A stretch of DNA of 64,000 bases from Streptomyces sp. AJS327 (GCF_013450295.1 NZ_SKBR01000002.1:620001-684000), one strand, 5' to 3'. Numbered from the stretch's first letter, positions 1-9,650 are shown. Notes: generated by a model not told the origin, from the sequence alone. Numbers and translations: made by a program.

Positions 1-1305
1 GACGTCGAAGGAGTGTGGGACGCCGTGTGTGACGAACTGCCGTACGCCGCCCGGCTGCTCTACCGGCTGCTACCGCACCACCCGGGGACGACGTTCACCC
101 TGGAGTCGGCCACCGCGCTGCTCGGACGGGGCCCGTCGGAGGGCGAGGAGGCCCTGGAGGCCCTGGACGGCGCCGGGTTACTGGACCTGCGCGCGATGGA
201 GACGGAGGACGGCCGGATGCGGCTGTGCGGGCCGATGCGCGCGCACGCCCTGCGCCGCTCCCGCCGCGAGGCCGCGGACGGGGAGGTGGCCGAGGCCCAG
301 ACGCGGCTGCTGCGCTGGCTCGTCCGGCAGGCGCAGCGAGCCGACCTGTTCGCCGCCGGGCGGCGATTGACCGTCGCCGACCCCGTGGCCCCCCTGGCCG
401 GAGCGCCGGACGCCCCACTGGCGGACCCGGAGCAGACGGACGACCCGGCGACGCGGACCGTGCGCGCCGAGGCCGCCGCGCGCTGGCTCACCGGCGAACG
501 GCTCACCCTGTTCGCCGCGTTGCGGCTGGCCCACGAACGCGGGCTGGACGCCGAGGCGGTGGCGCTCTCCGAACCGCTGTGGACGTACGCCCTGGACCAT
601 CCGCACCAGTCCGACGTGGTCGGCGCGCTGCGCCTCGCCGTCTCCTCCGCCGTCCGGCACGGGGCGAGGGCGACGTGGCTGGTGCGGACCCGGCTCCAAC
701 TCGCCCGCCCCCTGTGGGAGTCGGACCGGCTGTCCGAGGCTGGAAGCGAACTCGACGCCGCCGAGGCGGCGTTGGGACTCCTCGGCAACGACGACGATGA
801 CCGGAAGCTGCGCGCCTCCGCGATCGAGTTCCGGGGCGTGTACGACGCGGCGCGGGGTGACTGGCGCGCCGCCGCTGACGCCTTCGTCCGTGCCCGCGAG
901 GCCCACCGGGAGATCCCCAACCGCTACGGGGTCATGTTGATGACCTACCGGCTGGGCGAGGCCCACCTGGAACTGGACGAACTCGACGCGGCACACGAAC
1001 TGTTGGCCGAGGCGCACGCAGAGGCGGAAGCCCTGGGCCGGGCGCGGATGACCGGGCGTACCGGGTTCGCGCTCGCCGGTGTCCTGCGGCGACTCGGGCG
1101 TACCGCCGAGGCCCGGCCGCTGTACGAGCGGTCGCTGCGCGCCGCCCGTCAGCGGGGTTCGGACTTCGACCAGGCACGCGTCCACGACGCGCTGGCCGAA
1201 CTGGCCGCGGACGAGGGGCGGGACGCCGAGGCCGCGGAGAACCGCGCCGCGTCCCACGACATCCGGCGGCGCAACGGCCTCGCCCCGGACGGGAGTTCCA
1301 CGTAG
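1..1305 (+). CDS. NB-ARC/TPR-type regulatory protein, C-terminal part
   Basis: The reading frame is open to the window edge, so the start lies upstream and only about 434 residues are visible. The first 130 residues look like the winged-helix region that follows the nucleotide-binding domain in Streptomyces NB-ARC/AfsR-like proteins. The rest is Ala/Leu/Glu/Arg-rich paired helices typical of TPR repeats, for example around 'YDAARGDWRAAADAF' and 'YRLGEAHLELDELDAAHEL'. Such proteins act as cytoplasmic ATP-dependent switches in transcription or signalling; that role comes from the family, because the P-loop itself is outside the window. A TTA leucine codon lies in frame at 178-180, so translation may depend on the bldA tRNA. 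The next gene is convergent. Confidence 0.75.
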   Translation, partial: DVEGVWDAVCDELPYAARLLYRLLPHHPGTTFTLESATALLGRGPSEGEEALEALDGAGLLDLRAMETEDGRMRLCGPMRAHALRRSRREAADGEVAEAQTRLLRWLVRQAQRADLFAAGRRLTVADPVAPLAGAPDAPLADPEQTDDPATRTVRAEAAARWLTGERLTLFAALRLAHERGLDAEAVALSEPLWTYALDHPHQSDVVGALRLAVSSAVRHGARATWLVRTRLQLARPLWESDRLSEAGSELDAAEAALGLLGNDDDDRKLRASAIEFRGVYDAARGDWRAAADAFVRAREAHREIPNRYGVMLMTYRLGEAHLELDELDAAHELLAEAHAEAEALGRARMTGRTGFALAGVLRRLGRTAEARPLYERSLRAARQRGSDFDQARVHDALAELAADEGRDAEAAENRAASHDIRRRNGLAPDGSST

Positions 1306-1486
1306 ACGCCGGGCGCGGACCCGGGCGGGACGAACACGGCCCCGCCCCTGCCCTGGCACCCGGCGGGCGCGCCCCGGCCGAACGCCGTCCGGGCCAACGC
1401 CCGTTGGGACACCGGCGTGGCCCCGGCGGCTCCGTCCCCGTTCCCGCACCCGCGAGGCGCCGGGGCCACCAGCCGTCCAGGCGAGG

Positions 1487-3169
1487 TCAGCCGCTGTGCG
1501 GCGAGGGGCACTCGCTCGGGTCCTCCGGCCCGGCGCCGACCGGGCGGAGCACGAGCCGGTATGCCCGTTCCCCGAGGTGACACTCCAGCCGGACCGGGGC
1601 CGTAGGCGTCGCCCCGTGGGCGACCAGCCAGGCGTGCGCCGCCGACGCGGCGGCGGCCGGATCGGCGCGCGCGGTGCGTCCCCCCTCCCGCCGGGGCTCG
1701 GCGCGCACCACGTACGGACGGGGATGGCCACGGACCCGCAGCAGACAGTGGCCCGAGGGCAGGATCGCCGCCGCGGTACGGCACCCCGGACAGGCGGCGA
1801 GCGCGTGCTCCGTCCAGCCCTCCGGAGTCCAGGCCAACTCGGCCCGCGACACAGAGGAGTTGACTGGCCGCAGGAACAGCAGCCCGGCTGAGCGGGTGAG
1901 CGGCTCACTCGCCGCGCCGTACTCCACGGCCAGATGGTGCCCGGGCGTGTCACCGAGGGCGCGCCGCGCGAGCCGGACACCGTCCGGGGCGACCTCGGCG
2001 TGCACGTCGAAGGCGACGGGCCCGCGCCCGGGGCGAGTTGGGGACGGCAGTGGCCGGACCGGGTTGGCGAGCGGGGGAGGTTCGAGCCCGAGGAGGGCGT
2101 ACACCTCGGTCCGCAGCCGGTCCAGTGCGTCGCCCTGGCAGGCGAACGCGGCCTCGGCGGCCTCGCGTCCGGGCCCCGGCCGGTACGCGTCCAGGGCCTC
2201 CGCCACCGCGGCCACCGTCCCGGCCGCCCCGGCCGTCTCCGGCGGCTCCAGCCGTGGAATCCGGCGCAGGAGCGTGTGCATCGGGCTGCCGGGGATCAAC
2301 TCGGTGCCGCCGTGCGGTGCGCTCACGATCGGCCGGTCCCCGGCGGCGCAGTAGTAGAGGGCCGTCGAACCGTGGTCGGTGACGAGCGCGTCGGCGGCCA
2401 CCAGCAGGGACGCCCACTCCTCGTGCGGTGCCGCCAGGACCAGACCCGCCTCCAGCGCCGGGGCCAGCCGTTCGTTCAGCTCGTAACCGCCCAGCCGACT
2501 GTGCTCGTTGGGGTGCACGACCAGCGCCACCTGGTACTCGTCGTGCGGCAGGCGGGTCGCCAACTCGACAGGCAGACCGGGCCGTTGGCTCAGCAGGGAC
2601 TCCGGTCCCCACGTCGACGCCAGGACGAGGAGGGTGCGGGGGCCGGTGCCCAGCGCCGCCCGGTAGCGGTCCCGCAACGGGCGGGAGGCCAGGACGCGTT
2701 CCAGGGTGGGGTCGCCCACCACCCTCGCCCGGCCACTGGCCCACCGGCCGAGCGTGGAGAGCCTCGCCAGCTGGTCGGGATGGGCGACCGCGTGCAGTCC
2801 GAGCGGCGCGTCGCCGTCCGCGCGGAGCAGGTGCGCGGGATCGAGCCCGGACGCCGAGTCCGCCGAACCCTCCCCGGGAATCGACTTGTTGTACCCGGCG
2901 CCGTGCGGCAGCAGCACGTGCGGACCCCGGAGCAGGGACAGTTCGCCCTTCGGACTCGCAGCGACCACCAGGTCGTGGGTGCGGGCGCACGCCTCGCTCC
3001 AGGGGATGACCCGGCCACCGACACGATCGATGGCGGAGAGGACACCCGGCCCGAAGTCGGAACCGGGTACCAGGGTGAACAGGCGGGTCAGACGGTCGTC
3101 ACCGGAGAGGGCCGGGAGCACGTCGAGCAGGCGGTACAGCGCCACCGCCGACCGGGCGGCCAGCAGCAC
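1487..3169 (-). CDS. GT-B-fold transferase-like protein (CDP-glycerol glycerophosphotransferase-like)
   Basis: The protein has 560 residues. Its N-terminal half begins 'LLAARSAVALYRLLDVLP'. A second nucleotide-sugar-transferase-like half contains 'VVHPNEHSRLGG' and 'VTDHGSTALYYCAAGDRP', which resembles the donor-site region of CDP-glycerol and polysaccharide transferases. Proteins of this kind in Streptomyces are often mislabelled as a translation factor. Substrate and product are unknown; a cell-surface polymer role is inference. The only start in the gene's frame after the upstream stop is GTG at 3169. It lies directly against a 25-copy 7-bp repeat and has only a weak GGG-containing ribosome site made of repeat sequence. 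The upstream ATG at 3360 and GTG at 3350 are both out of frame at the present copy number, so the gene may be phase-variable. Confidence 0.7.
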   Translation of the reverse strand: MLLAARSAVALYRLLDVLPALSGDDRLTRLFTLVPGSDFGPGVLSAIDRVGGRVIPWSEACARTHDLVVAASPKGELSLLRGPHVLLPHGAGYNKSIPGEGSADSASGLDPAHLLRADGDAPLGLHAVAHPDQLARLSTLGRWASGRARVVGDPTLERVLASRPLRDRYRAALGTGPRTLLVLASTWGPESLLSQRPGLPVELATRLPHDEYQVALVVHPNEHSRLGGYELNERLAPALEAGLVLAAPHEEWASLLVAADALVTDHGSTALYYCAAGDRPIVSAPHGGTELIPGSPMHTLLRRIPRLEPPETAGAAGTVAAVAEALDAYRPGPGREAAEAAFACQGDALDRLRTEVYALLGLEPPPLANPVRPLPSPTRPGRGPVAFDVHAEVAPDGVRLARRALGDTPGHHLAVEYGAASEPLTRSAGLLFLRPVNSSVSRAELAWTPEGWTEHALAACPGCRTAAAILPSGHCLLRVRGHPRPYVVRAEPRREGGRTARADPAAAASAAHAWLVAHGATPTAPVRLECHLGERAYRLVLRPVGAGPEDPSECPSPHSG

Positions 3170-3170
3170 C

Positions 3171-3348
3171 GTCGCCCGTCGCCCGTCGCCCGTCGCCCGT
3201 CGCCCGTCGCCCGTCGCCCGTCGCCCGTCGCCCGTCGCCCGTCGCCCGTCGCCCGTCGCCCGTCGCCCGTCGCCCGTCGCCCGTCGCCCGTCGCCCGTCG
3301 CCCGTCGCCCGTCGCCCGTCGCCCGTCGCCCGTCGCCCGTCGCCCGTC
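3171..3348. repeat. Perfect 7-bp tandem repeat, 25.4 copies
   Basis: Twenty-five consecutive copies of GTCGCCC occupy 3171-3345, followed by a partial GTC to 3348, with no sequence variation. On the minus strand the unit is GGGCGAC, which reads as the heptapeptide repeat GDGRRAT in all three frames without a stop. The array sits between potential upstream starts (ATG at 3360, GTG at 3350) and the conserved coding sequence of the transferase-like gene that begins at 3169. Because the unit length is not a multiple of three, each gain or loss of a copy shifts the frame. Confidence 0.97.
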
Positions 3349-3559
3349 ACGATTGTCCATCCTAGGGGACGCGGGCCGTGAAGGATGCCTGTTTTCGCAG
3401 GTCGGAGCAGGTTCCGCCGCCGGTTCGCCGCCCGCTCCGCCGCGTCGGCGACGGGAAGCGCCCGCTCCAACCGGGCGCGACGCCCCCCCCCGTGTGTGAT
3501 CCCCGACGCACGTGGGGCGAGCGCCGGACAGCCTCGCGCGGGACCGGGAGGATGGGGGA

Positions 3560-4069
3560 ATGAGTGAGCTGGGTGTCGCCCTGATCGCCGCCGGGGCCGC
3601 GATCGCGGGCGGAGTCGTCACCGGCTGGTACTCGCGCAGCGGCGGCATCCGGCAGGCCGAGGCCGCGCGGCACGCGGGCGAACGGCAGGCCGACGCGCTG
3701 CTGGAGTCGGTCCGGATGACGTTCCGGCGTGAGGCGAGGCAGCGGGCCCTCGCGCTCCGGCGCGAGACCTACGCCGAGTTCCTCGGTGCCGCCGAGACGC
3801 GGATCCTCGCCGAACGCACCGGCCGCGGCCGGGCCGATGACGAGGCCGGGTTCCAACGTGCCCTGGGCGCCCTCGCGTTGGAAGGACCCGCCGAGGTCGT
3901 GGAGGCCGCCGAACGGCTGGCCGAGTCCCTGCGGCGGCACCAGCCACCCGACGAACTCCACCGCGCGAAGCGGAGGTTCGTCGAGGAGGCCCGCCGCGCC
4001 CTCGACGACCCGACTGCGGCCGAGAGCGCCCCGAACACCCCGAACGACCCGGACTCCACCCCCACCTGA
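3560..4069 (+). CDS. Small membrane-anchored protein with coiled coil, function unknown
   Basis: This is a 169-residue protein of unknown function. Residues 4-22 form one hydrophobic segment, followed by a long charged, Arg/Glu/Ala-rich helical region that looks like a coiled coil. The tail is low-complexity and Pro/Thr/Asp-rich. ATG at 3560 is chosen over upstream in-frame starts because a GGGAGGAT-like ribosome site lies just before it and because the hydrophobic anchor then starts at the N-terminus. It is probably a one-pass membrane protein with a cytoplasmic helical domain. It stands alone between divergent and convergent neighbours. Confidence 0.75.
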   Translation: MSELGVALIAAGAAIAGGVVTGWYSRSGGIRQAEAARHAGERQADALLESVRMTFRREARQRALALRRETYAEFLGAAETRILAERTGRGRADDEAGFQRALGALALEGPAEVVEAAERLAESLRRHQPPDELHRAKRRFVEEARRALDDPTAAESAPNTPNDPDSTPT

Positions 4070-4384
4070 CCCCCGCGCTCGACCCTCGCACACCCGACCG
4101 CGCGCCAGGCGGTCCCGCCTTTCATGCCGTTGTTGGCTTCCCGCCGACGCCGCACGCCGTGCCGGGTCCCACGACGCCCGGAACACGCCACGAACCGGAG
4201 CACGGCACCAGGGAGCACCGATGCACGAACGAGTGTCCCCACGAGGCCGTGCTGGCCGGGGTGCCGGACCGGGACGCCCCGGAGGACACCCGTGCCCACC
4301 CACCACCCGCCGCCGACACGTCCACCCCGTTCCGGCGCCCGGCCGTCGCGCGACGGCCGGAAGCTCCCGCCCGAGGCGGTGTCC
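4070..4384. other. Intergenic, convergent gene ends
   Basis: This is the gap between the 3' ends of the small membrane protein gene and sdaA. It is GC-rich, with no credible ORF, RNA gene or strong repeat. Transcription from both sides must end here, but I see no outstanding hairpin. Confidence 0.5.
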
Positions 4385-5767
4385 TCAGCACTCGATGACG
4401 TTCACCGCCAGCCCGCCGCGCGCTGTCTCCTTGTACTTGACCTTCATGTCGGCGCCGGTGTCGCGCATGGTCTTGATGGCCTTGTCGAGGGAGACGTGGT
4501 GGCGTCCGTCGCCGCGTAGGGACATGCGGGCGGCGGTGACCGCCTTGACGGCGGCCATGCCGTTCCGTTCGATGCAGGGGATCTGGACGAGGCCGCCGAC
4601 GGGGTCGCAGGTGAGGCCGAGGTTGTGCTCGATGCCGATCTCGGCGGCGTTCTCGACCTGTTCGGGGGAGCCGCCGAGGATCTCCGCGAGGCCGCCCGCG
4701 GCCATGGAGCAGGCGGAGCCGACCTCGCCCTGGCAGCCGACCTCGGCGCCGGAGATGGAGGCGTTCTCCTTGAAGAGCATGCCGATGGCGCCGGCGGCGA
4801 GCAGGAAGCGGACGACGGCGTCCTCGTCGGTGCCGGGGACGAAGCGTTCCGCGTAGTGCAGTACGGCGGGGATGATCCCGGCGGCGCCGTTGGTGGGGGC
4901 GGTCACCACGCGTCCCCCGGCGGCGTTCTCCTCGTTGACGGCCATGGCGTAGAGCGTGACCCACTCCATGGCGCGGGCCTCGGGTTCGCCCTCGGCGCGC
5001 AGATGCCGGGCGGAGGGCGCGGCGCGGCGCCGGACCTTGAGGCCGCCGGGCAGGATGCCCTCGCGGGAGAGGCCGCGGGCGACGCAGTCCCGCATGACCT
5101 GCCAGATCTCCAGCAGTCCGGCGCGGATCTCGGACTCGGTGCGCCAGGCCCGCTCGTTCTCCAGCATCAGCGCGGAGACGGAGAGCCCGGTGTCCCGGGT
5201 GAGGCGCAGGAGTTCGTCGCCGGTGCGGAAGGGGTGGCGCAGCACCGTGTCGTCGAGGGTGATGCGGTTCTCGCCGACCGCGTCCTCGTCGACGACGAAG
5301 CCGCCGCCGACCGAGTAGTAGGTCTTGGTGAGCAGGGCGGCGCCGGAGGCGTCCGAGGCGGTGAGCGTCATGCCGTTCGCGTGGTAGGGGAGCGAGCGGC
5401 GGCGGTGCAGTGTGAGGTGGCGCCGTTCCGAGAAGTCGATCTCGTGCGCGTCGCCGATCTCGGCGCCGAGGAGGCGCAGCCGTCCGGTCTGCCGGATCGC
5501 GGCGACGCGTTCGTCGGCCGCCTCGACGTCCACGGTGCGGGGCGATTCGCCCTCCAGCCCGAGGAGGACGGCTTTGGGGGTGCCGTGGCCGTGGCCGGTG
5601 GCGCCCAGCGAGCCGTAGAGGTCGGCGCTGACGGTGACGGTGTGCGCGAGGACGCCCTCGTTCTTGAGGCGCCGCGCGAACAGTCCCGCGGCCCGCATCG
5701 GGCCGACCGTGTGCGAGCTGGACGGGCCGATGCCGATCGAGAAGAGATCGAAGACGGAGATGGCCAT
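4385..5767 (-). CDS. sdaA: L-serine ammonia-lyase (iron-sulfur type)
   Basis: This 460-residue enzyme deaminates L-serine to pyruvate and ammonia with a [4Fe-4S] cluster. It is a single-chain enzyme with the beta domain first ('[20 protein letters not shown]') and the catalytic alpha domain after it. The cluster cysteines C345, C353 and C387 are present, in '[10 protein letters not shown]' and 'LTCDPVGG'. The chain ends in C460, matching the C-terminal cysteine that reaches into the active site in bacterial homologues. It lies 119 bp downstream of glyA on the same strand, at the end of the serine/glycine block. Together with glyA and gcvT/gcvH it forms a route that turns surplus glycine into serine and then pyruvate. 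Confidence 0.97.
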   Translation of the reverse strand: MAISVFDLFSIGIGPSSSHTVGPMRAAGLFARRLKNEGVLAHTVTVSADLYGSLGATGHGHGTPKAVLLGLEGESPRTVDVEAADERVAAIRQTGRLRLLGAEIGDAHEIDFSERRHLTLHRRRSLPYHANGMTLTASDASGAALLTKTYYSVGGGFVVDEDAVGENRITLDDTVLRHPFRTGDELLRLTRDTGLSVSALMLENERAWRTESEIRAGLLEIWQVMRDCVARGLSREGILPGGLKVRRRAAPSARHLRAEGEPEARAMEWVTLYAMAVNEENAAGGRVVTAPTNGAAGIIPAVLHYAERFVPGTDEDAVVRFLLAAGAIGMLFKENASISGAEVGCQGEVGSACSMAAGGLAEILGGSPEQVENAAEIGIEHNLGLTCDPVGGLVQIPCIERNGMAAVKAVTAARMSLRGDGRHHVSLDKAIKTMRDTGADMKVKYKETARGGLAVNVIEC

Positions 5768-5886
5768 GGCGTTCGGACTCCCTCGTCCGTGGTGCGGGCG
5801 GTGGCGTGGTGCGGGGGAGCGGCCGGGGACGCCGCGGGGATGGGGCGGGCGCCCCGCGGATCGCGGGGCGCCCGGAGTGGTGACGC

Positions 5887-7161
5887 TCAGGCGCTGAGGC
5901 CGGGGTACAGGGGGTGCTTTTCGGCCAGTGCCGTGACGCGGGCGGCCAGGGTCTTGGCCGCGGCCTCGTCGTAGGAGGGGGAGAGGGTCTCCGCGATGAT
6001 GTCGGCGACCTCCCGGAAGTCCTCCTCCTGGAAGCCCCGGGTGGCCAGCGCCGGGGTGCCCACCCGCAGCCCGGAGGTGACCATCGGCGGGCGCGGGTCG
6101 TTCGGGACCGCGTTCCGGTTGACCGTGATCCCGACCTCGTGCAGCCGGTCCTCGGCCTGCTGGCCGTCGAGCGCGCTGTTCCGCAGGTCGACCAGGACGA
6201 GGTGCACGTCGGTCCCGCCGGAGAGCACCGAGACGCCGGCCGCCACCGCGTCGGGCTGGAGCAGCCGCTCGGCGAGGATCTTGGCACCGGCCAGGGTGCG
6301 CCGCTGGCGGTCCGCGAACTCCTCGCTCGCCGCGATCTTGAAGGAGACCGCCTTCGCCGCGATCACGTGCTCCAGCGGGCCGCCCTGCTGACCGGGGAAG
6401 ACCGCGGAGTTGATCTTCTTCGCGTACTCCTTCCTGGAGAGGATCACGCCGCCTCGCGGGCCGCCGAGGGTCTTGTGGGTCGTGGTGGTCACCACGTCCG
6501 CGTACGGGATGGGGGAGGGGTGCAGCCCGGCCGCGACCAGTCCGGCGAAGTGCGCCATGTCCACCATCAGCAGCGCGCCGACCTCGTCCGCGATCCGGCG
6601 GAAGGCCGCGAAGTCCAGCTGGCGCGGGTAGGCGGACCAGCCCGCGATGATCATCTGGGGCCGGTGCTCGCGGGCCAGCCGCTCGACCTCCGCCATGTCG
6701 ACCTGGCTGGTCTCGCCGTCCACCTGGTAGGCGACGACGTTGTAGAGCTTGCCGGAGAAGTTGATCTTCATGCCGTGGGTCAGGTGGCCGCCGTGCGCCA
6801 GGTCCAGGCCCATGATGGTGTCGCCCGGCTTGAGCAGCGCGAACATCGCCGCCGCGTTGGCCTGGGCCCCGGAGTGCGGCTGGACGTTGGCGGCCTCGGC
6901 GCCGAAGAGCCGCTTGATCCGGTCCCGGGCGATGTCCTCGACGACGTCGACGTGTTCGCAGCCGCCGTAGTAGCGGCGGCCGGGGTACCCCTCGGCGTAC
7001 TTGTTGGTGAGGACGGAGCCCTGGGCCTCCAACGCGGCGACCGGCGCGAAGTTCTCCGACGCGATCATCTCAAGGGTGGACTGCTGACGGTGGAGCTCGG
7101 CGTCGACGGCGGCGGCGACGTCCGGGTCCACCTCGTGGAGGGAGCTGTTGAGAAGCGACAT
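5887..7161 (-). CDS. glyA: Serine hydroxymethyltransferase
   Basis: This 424-residue cytoplasmic PLP enzyme interconverts serine plus tetrahydrofolate with glycine plus 5,10-methylene-tetrahydrofolate. Family marks are '[15 protein letters not shown]' near residue 53, '[11 protein letters not shown]' near 94 and the PLP lysine K230 in '[16 protein letters not shown]'. The start at 7161 gives the normal N-terminus '[13 protein letters not shown]' and has GGAAGG seven bases upstream; the frame stays open further upstream, but that part is not conserved-looking. It follows gcvH by 56 bp and precedes sdaA, so the three probably share transcripts. Confidence 0.98.
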   Translation of the reverse strand: MSLLNSSLHEVDPDVAAAVDAELHRQQSTLEMIASENFAPVAALEAQGSVLTNKYAEGYPGRRYYGGCEHVDVVEDIARDRIKRLFGAEAANVQPHSGAQANAAAMFALLKPGDTIMGLDLAHGGHLTHGMKINFSGKLYNVVAYQVDGETSQVDMAEVERLAREHRPQMIIAGWSAYPRQLDFAAFRRIADEVGALLMVDMAHFAGLVAAGLHPSPIPYADVVTTTTHKTLGGPRGGVILSRKEYAKKINSAVFPGQQGGPLEHVIAAKAVSFKIAASEEFADRQRRTLAGAKILAERLLQPDAVAAGVSVLSGGTDVHLVLVDLRNSALDGQQAEDRLHEVGITVNRNAVPNDPRPPMVTSGLRVGTPALATRGFQEEDFREVADIIAETLSPSYDEAAAKTLAARVTALAEKHPLYPGLSA

Positions 7162-7217
7162 GAAAACCTTCCATCCTGCGGGCGCGGAGGGTGACGTGGG
7201 CGGACTGGCTCCGGTGC

Positions 7218-7598
7218 TCAGCCGCCCGTGGCGAACGCGGCGTACTCGTCGGCGGTGAGCAGTCCTTCCGGCTCTCCCTCGATCCGTACCTTGAACAGCC
7301 AACCGCCCTCGAACGGCGCCGAGTTCACCAGCGCCGGGTCGTCGGCGACCTCCTGGTTGGTTTCCGTGACCTCGCCGGAGACCGGCGCGTAGAGGTCGCT
7401 CACCGACTTGGTCGACTCCAGCTCACCGCAGGGCTCGCCCGCGGTGACCTGGGCCCCGACCTCGGGGAGCTGGACGAACACGACGTCGCCGAGGGCCTCG
7501 GCGGCGTGTGCCGTGATACCGATCGTCGAGACGCCGTCCACGGCGTCCGACAGCCACTCGTGCTCCTTGCTGTAGCGGAGCTGCTGGGGGTTGCTCAT
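7218..7598 (-). CDS. gcvH: Glycine cleavage system H protein
   Basis: This 126-residue lipoyl carrier shuttles the aminomethyl intermediate between the P, T and L proteins of the glycine cleavage complex. The lipoylation site is K64 in '[18 protein letters not shown]'. The start at 7598 ('[15 protein letters not shown]') matches the family length; an upstream in-frame start would add 22 atypical residues. A GGGAGA ribosome site lies upstream. The gene sits between gcvT and glyA. gcvP, the decarboxylase gene, is not in this window. Confidence 0.97.
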   Translation of the reverse strand: MSNPQQLRYSKEHEWLSDAVDGVSTIGITAHAAEALGDVVFVQLPEVGAQVTAGEPCGELESTKSVSDLYAPVSGEVTETNQEVADDPALVNSAPFEGGWLFKVRIEGEPEGLLTADEYAAFATGG

Positions 7599-8114
7599 GA
7601 GGTGATTCTCCCGGATGAGAGTGCCTACGGGGAAAACGGCGGGGGCGGGTGGGATGGGAGTCACGTCCTTGACAGGCGCCGTGACCTCGGGGGGTGGAGT
7701 TTCGGATATATCGGATCGCGGTCAGGGGACGGGGAGTTGGGGCTCACACGCCACGGGGGACGGGCGCCGCCCCGCCTCCCGGGACGCACGCGGCGGCCCG
7801 GCCCGGGAGGCGGTGGCGGGGCCGGTACGGGACACCGTCCGCGGGTGACCCGGCGCGCCCGGTCCCGGTTCGGGGGAACCGGAGCCCCGCCCGGCGCGCG
7901 GGGCGCGGCCCACCCCGGCGGACGGGGATCGGGCGCGGGCTCCGGCGTGGGCCACCGGGCGGCTGGCCGGTACGGGACGGTCGGTCCGGCCACCGTCCAC
8001 AGGGACCGACCCGCCCGCCCCGGACGGCTCGCGAGGCGACCCGCGCCGACCGCACCGGACCAGACGCCGACCGCACCGACCGGACGCGGCGCCGGGTTCG
8101 GGGCCCGGCCCCGG
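7599..8114. other. Unusually long gcvT-gcvH spacer
   Basis: The spacer between two genes that normally work together holds 516 bases of very GC-rich, imperfectly repetitive sequence without a convincing gene. The only AT-rich patch is around 7695-7712 ('ggatatatcgga'), which could be part of a separate promoter for gcvH-glyA-sdaA. The long ORF readable on the minus strand has the amino-acid bias of a shadow frame. Confidence 0.5.
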
Positions 8115-9260
8115 CTACCGCTCCCGTTGGTAGAAGGGCAGCGCGACGATCTCGTACGGCTCTCGGGAGCCACGGATGTCGACCGCCACGCCGGGGGTGC
8201 CCGGCTCGGCGTACCCGGCGTCCACGTAGGCCAGCGCGATCGGCCTGCCCAGCGTGGGGGAGGGGGCGCCGGAGGTGACCTCGCCGATCACCGTGCCGTC
8301 CACCGTGGTCACCTGGTAACCGGCGCGGGGGACCCGGCGGCCCGTGGCCACCAGCCCCGTCAGCCGCCGCGGGGGAGCGGACTCGGCGCGCTGGGCCGCC
8401 GCCTCCAGGGACGCGCGGCCCACGAAACGGCCCCCGTTCGTGGTCTTGCCGAACTTCACCACCCGGCCCAGACCGGCGTCGAACGGCGTGGTCTCGCGGG
8501 ACAGTTCGTGCCCGTAGAGCGGCATCCCGGCCTCCAGGCGCAGCGTGTCCCGGCAGCTGAGGCCGCACGGCACCAGCCCGGCCCCGGCGCCCGCCTCGCT
8601 GACCGCCTCCCAGACGGCCACGGCCGCGTCCGGCGTCACGAAGAGTTCGAAGCCGTCCTCCCCGGTGTAGCCGGTGCGGGCGATGAGCGCCTCGGTTCCG
8701 GCGACCTTGCCGGGCGTCGCCGCGTAGTACCGCAGGCCGGTGAGGTCGGCGTCGGTCAGGGTGGCCAGGATCCCGGCGGCCTCCGGGCCCTGGACGGCGA
8801 GCAGCGCGTAGGCGTCCCGGTCGTCGCGGACGGTGGCCTCGCCGCCGGTGGCCGCGAACGCCTCCCGCCGCTCGGTCAGCGCGTCCAGCACCACCCGCGC
8901 GTTGGCCGCGTTGGCGACGACGAGGTAGACGTCCTCCTCCGTGCGGTAGACGATCAGGTCGTCCAGGATGCCGCCGCGCTCGTCGCAGATCATGGTGTAG
9001 CGGGCCCGGCCGACGGCGAGTTTGGCGAAGCTGCCGACCAGCGCGTAGTCCAGCAGGGCGCCCGCGTCCCGGCCGCTCAGGGTGATCTCACCCATGTGGG
9101 AGAGGTCGAAGAGGCCCGCGCGGGCGCGGACCGCCAGGTGTTCCTCGCGCTCGCTGCCGTACCGCAGCGGCATGTCCCAGCCGGCGAAGTCGGTCATGGT
9201 GGCGCCGAGGGCGCGGTGTTTCGCGTCCAGCGCGGTCGTACGGGGGGACTGTGCGCTCAT
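8115..9260 (-). CDS. gcvT: Glycine cleavage system T protein (aminomethyltransferase)
   Basis: This 381-residue enzyme transfers the methylene group from the aminomethyl-lipoyl H protein to tetrahydrofolate and releases ammonia. It shows the family N-terminus ('HRALGATMTDFAGWDMPLRYGS'-like region), 'GLFDLSHMGEI', and the C-terminal barrel with 'SGAPSPTLGRPIALAYV'. The start at 9260 gives 'MSAQSPRTTALDAKH' and has GGGAG close upstream. A tandem glycine riboswitch occupies the leader, so expression should rise with glycine. gcvH, glyA and sdaA follow downstream. Confidence 0.98.
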   Translation of the reverse strand: MSAQSPRTTALDAKHRALGATMTDFAGWDMPLRYGSEREEHLAVRARAGLFDLSHMGEITLSGRDAGALLDYALVGSFAKLAVGRARYTMICDERGGILDDLIVYRTEEDVYLVVANAANARVVLDALTERREAFAATGGEATVRDDRDAYALLAVQGPEAAGILATLTDADLTGLRYYAATPGKVAGTEALIARTGYTGEDGFELFVTPDAAVAVWEAVSEAGAGAGLVPCGLSCRDTLRLEAGMPLYGHELSRETTPFDAGLGRVVKFGKTTNGGRFVGRASLEAAAQRAESAPPRRLTGLVATGRRVPRAGYQVTTVDGTVIGEVTSGAPSPTLGRPIALAYVDAGYAEPGTPGVAVDIRGSREPYEIVALPFYQRER

Positions 9261-9280
9261 GTCAGGCTCCCGGGCAGGGT

Positions 9281-9301
9281 GATGGGGATGTCCTCCCCAT
9301 C
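9281..9301 (-). promoter_or_regulatory. Hairpin between riboswitch and gcvT start
   Basis: A perfect 7-bp stem (GATGGGG/CCCCATC) with an AGGACAT loop lies between aptamer 2 and the gcvT ribosome site. It overlaps the end of aptamer 2 and is a candidate for the expression-platform element. Pairing is seen directly; the switching role is inferred. Confidence 0.55.
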
Positions 9302-9490
9302 TGTCATCGGAACCTGAGAGGTTCGCCGGTAGCGCTGGACCGGCTTGCACCGTGGGTGGAGCCGCGGACGGCTCGCTTTTCAGATCTGCCTCACCCGCGC
9401 GGTATCGGGGCCTGAGAGATTCAAGGGAGGATCTTGCTCCTTCGGCGCCCCGACGCGCTCGCTGCGCTCCGGGGACTCTCCCGCGCGGGT
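9297..9490 (-). promoter_or_regulatory. Tandem glycine riboswitch (two aptamers) in the gcvT leader
   Basis: Read on the minus strand, aptamer 1 spans about 9490-9393. Its P1 stem is a perfect 10-bp pairing of 9481-9490 with 9393-9402, and its core reads GCCGAAGGAGCAA and then CTCTCAGGC. After a short linker, aptamer 2 spans about 9386-9297, with the core motifs GGTGCAAGCC and CCTCTCAGG. This is the classic two-aptamer glycine arrangement in front of a glycine-cleavage operon. Glycine binding is expected to turn the operon on. Confidence 0.93.
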
Positions 9491-9650
9491 TCTAACGGCC
9501 GGTATGCAGTTGGTGGCCCGCCCATCATGGCACGGGAGGGCGGTACATGGGCCCCCTGGTAGGCGAGCAATCCTCTTGAACCCCATTACCTTTTGTTGAC
9601 ACTCTCGGAGGGCCGCGGCGGAGCGGTCGGATCCGGGGAGGACGACTTAG

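Noticed and set aside
178..1980. 600-residue minus-strand ORF
   Set aside because: Antisense shadow of the NB-ARC/TPR gene, with Arg/Pro/Gly bias and no domain.
3171..3348. CRISPR array
   Set aside because: Units are 7 bp, contiguous and identical, without spacers; no cas gene is near.
3088..3648. Protein with heptapeptide repeat (GDGRRAT) read through the tandem array
   Set aside because: The repeat is open in all frames by composition alone; what follows in this frame is not conserved-looking and stops soon.
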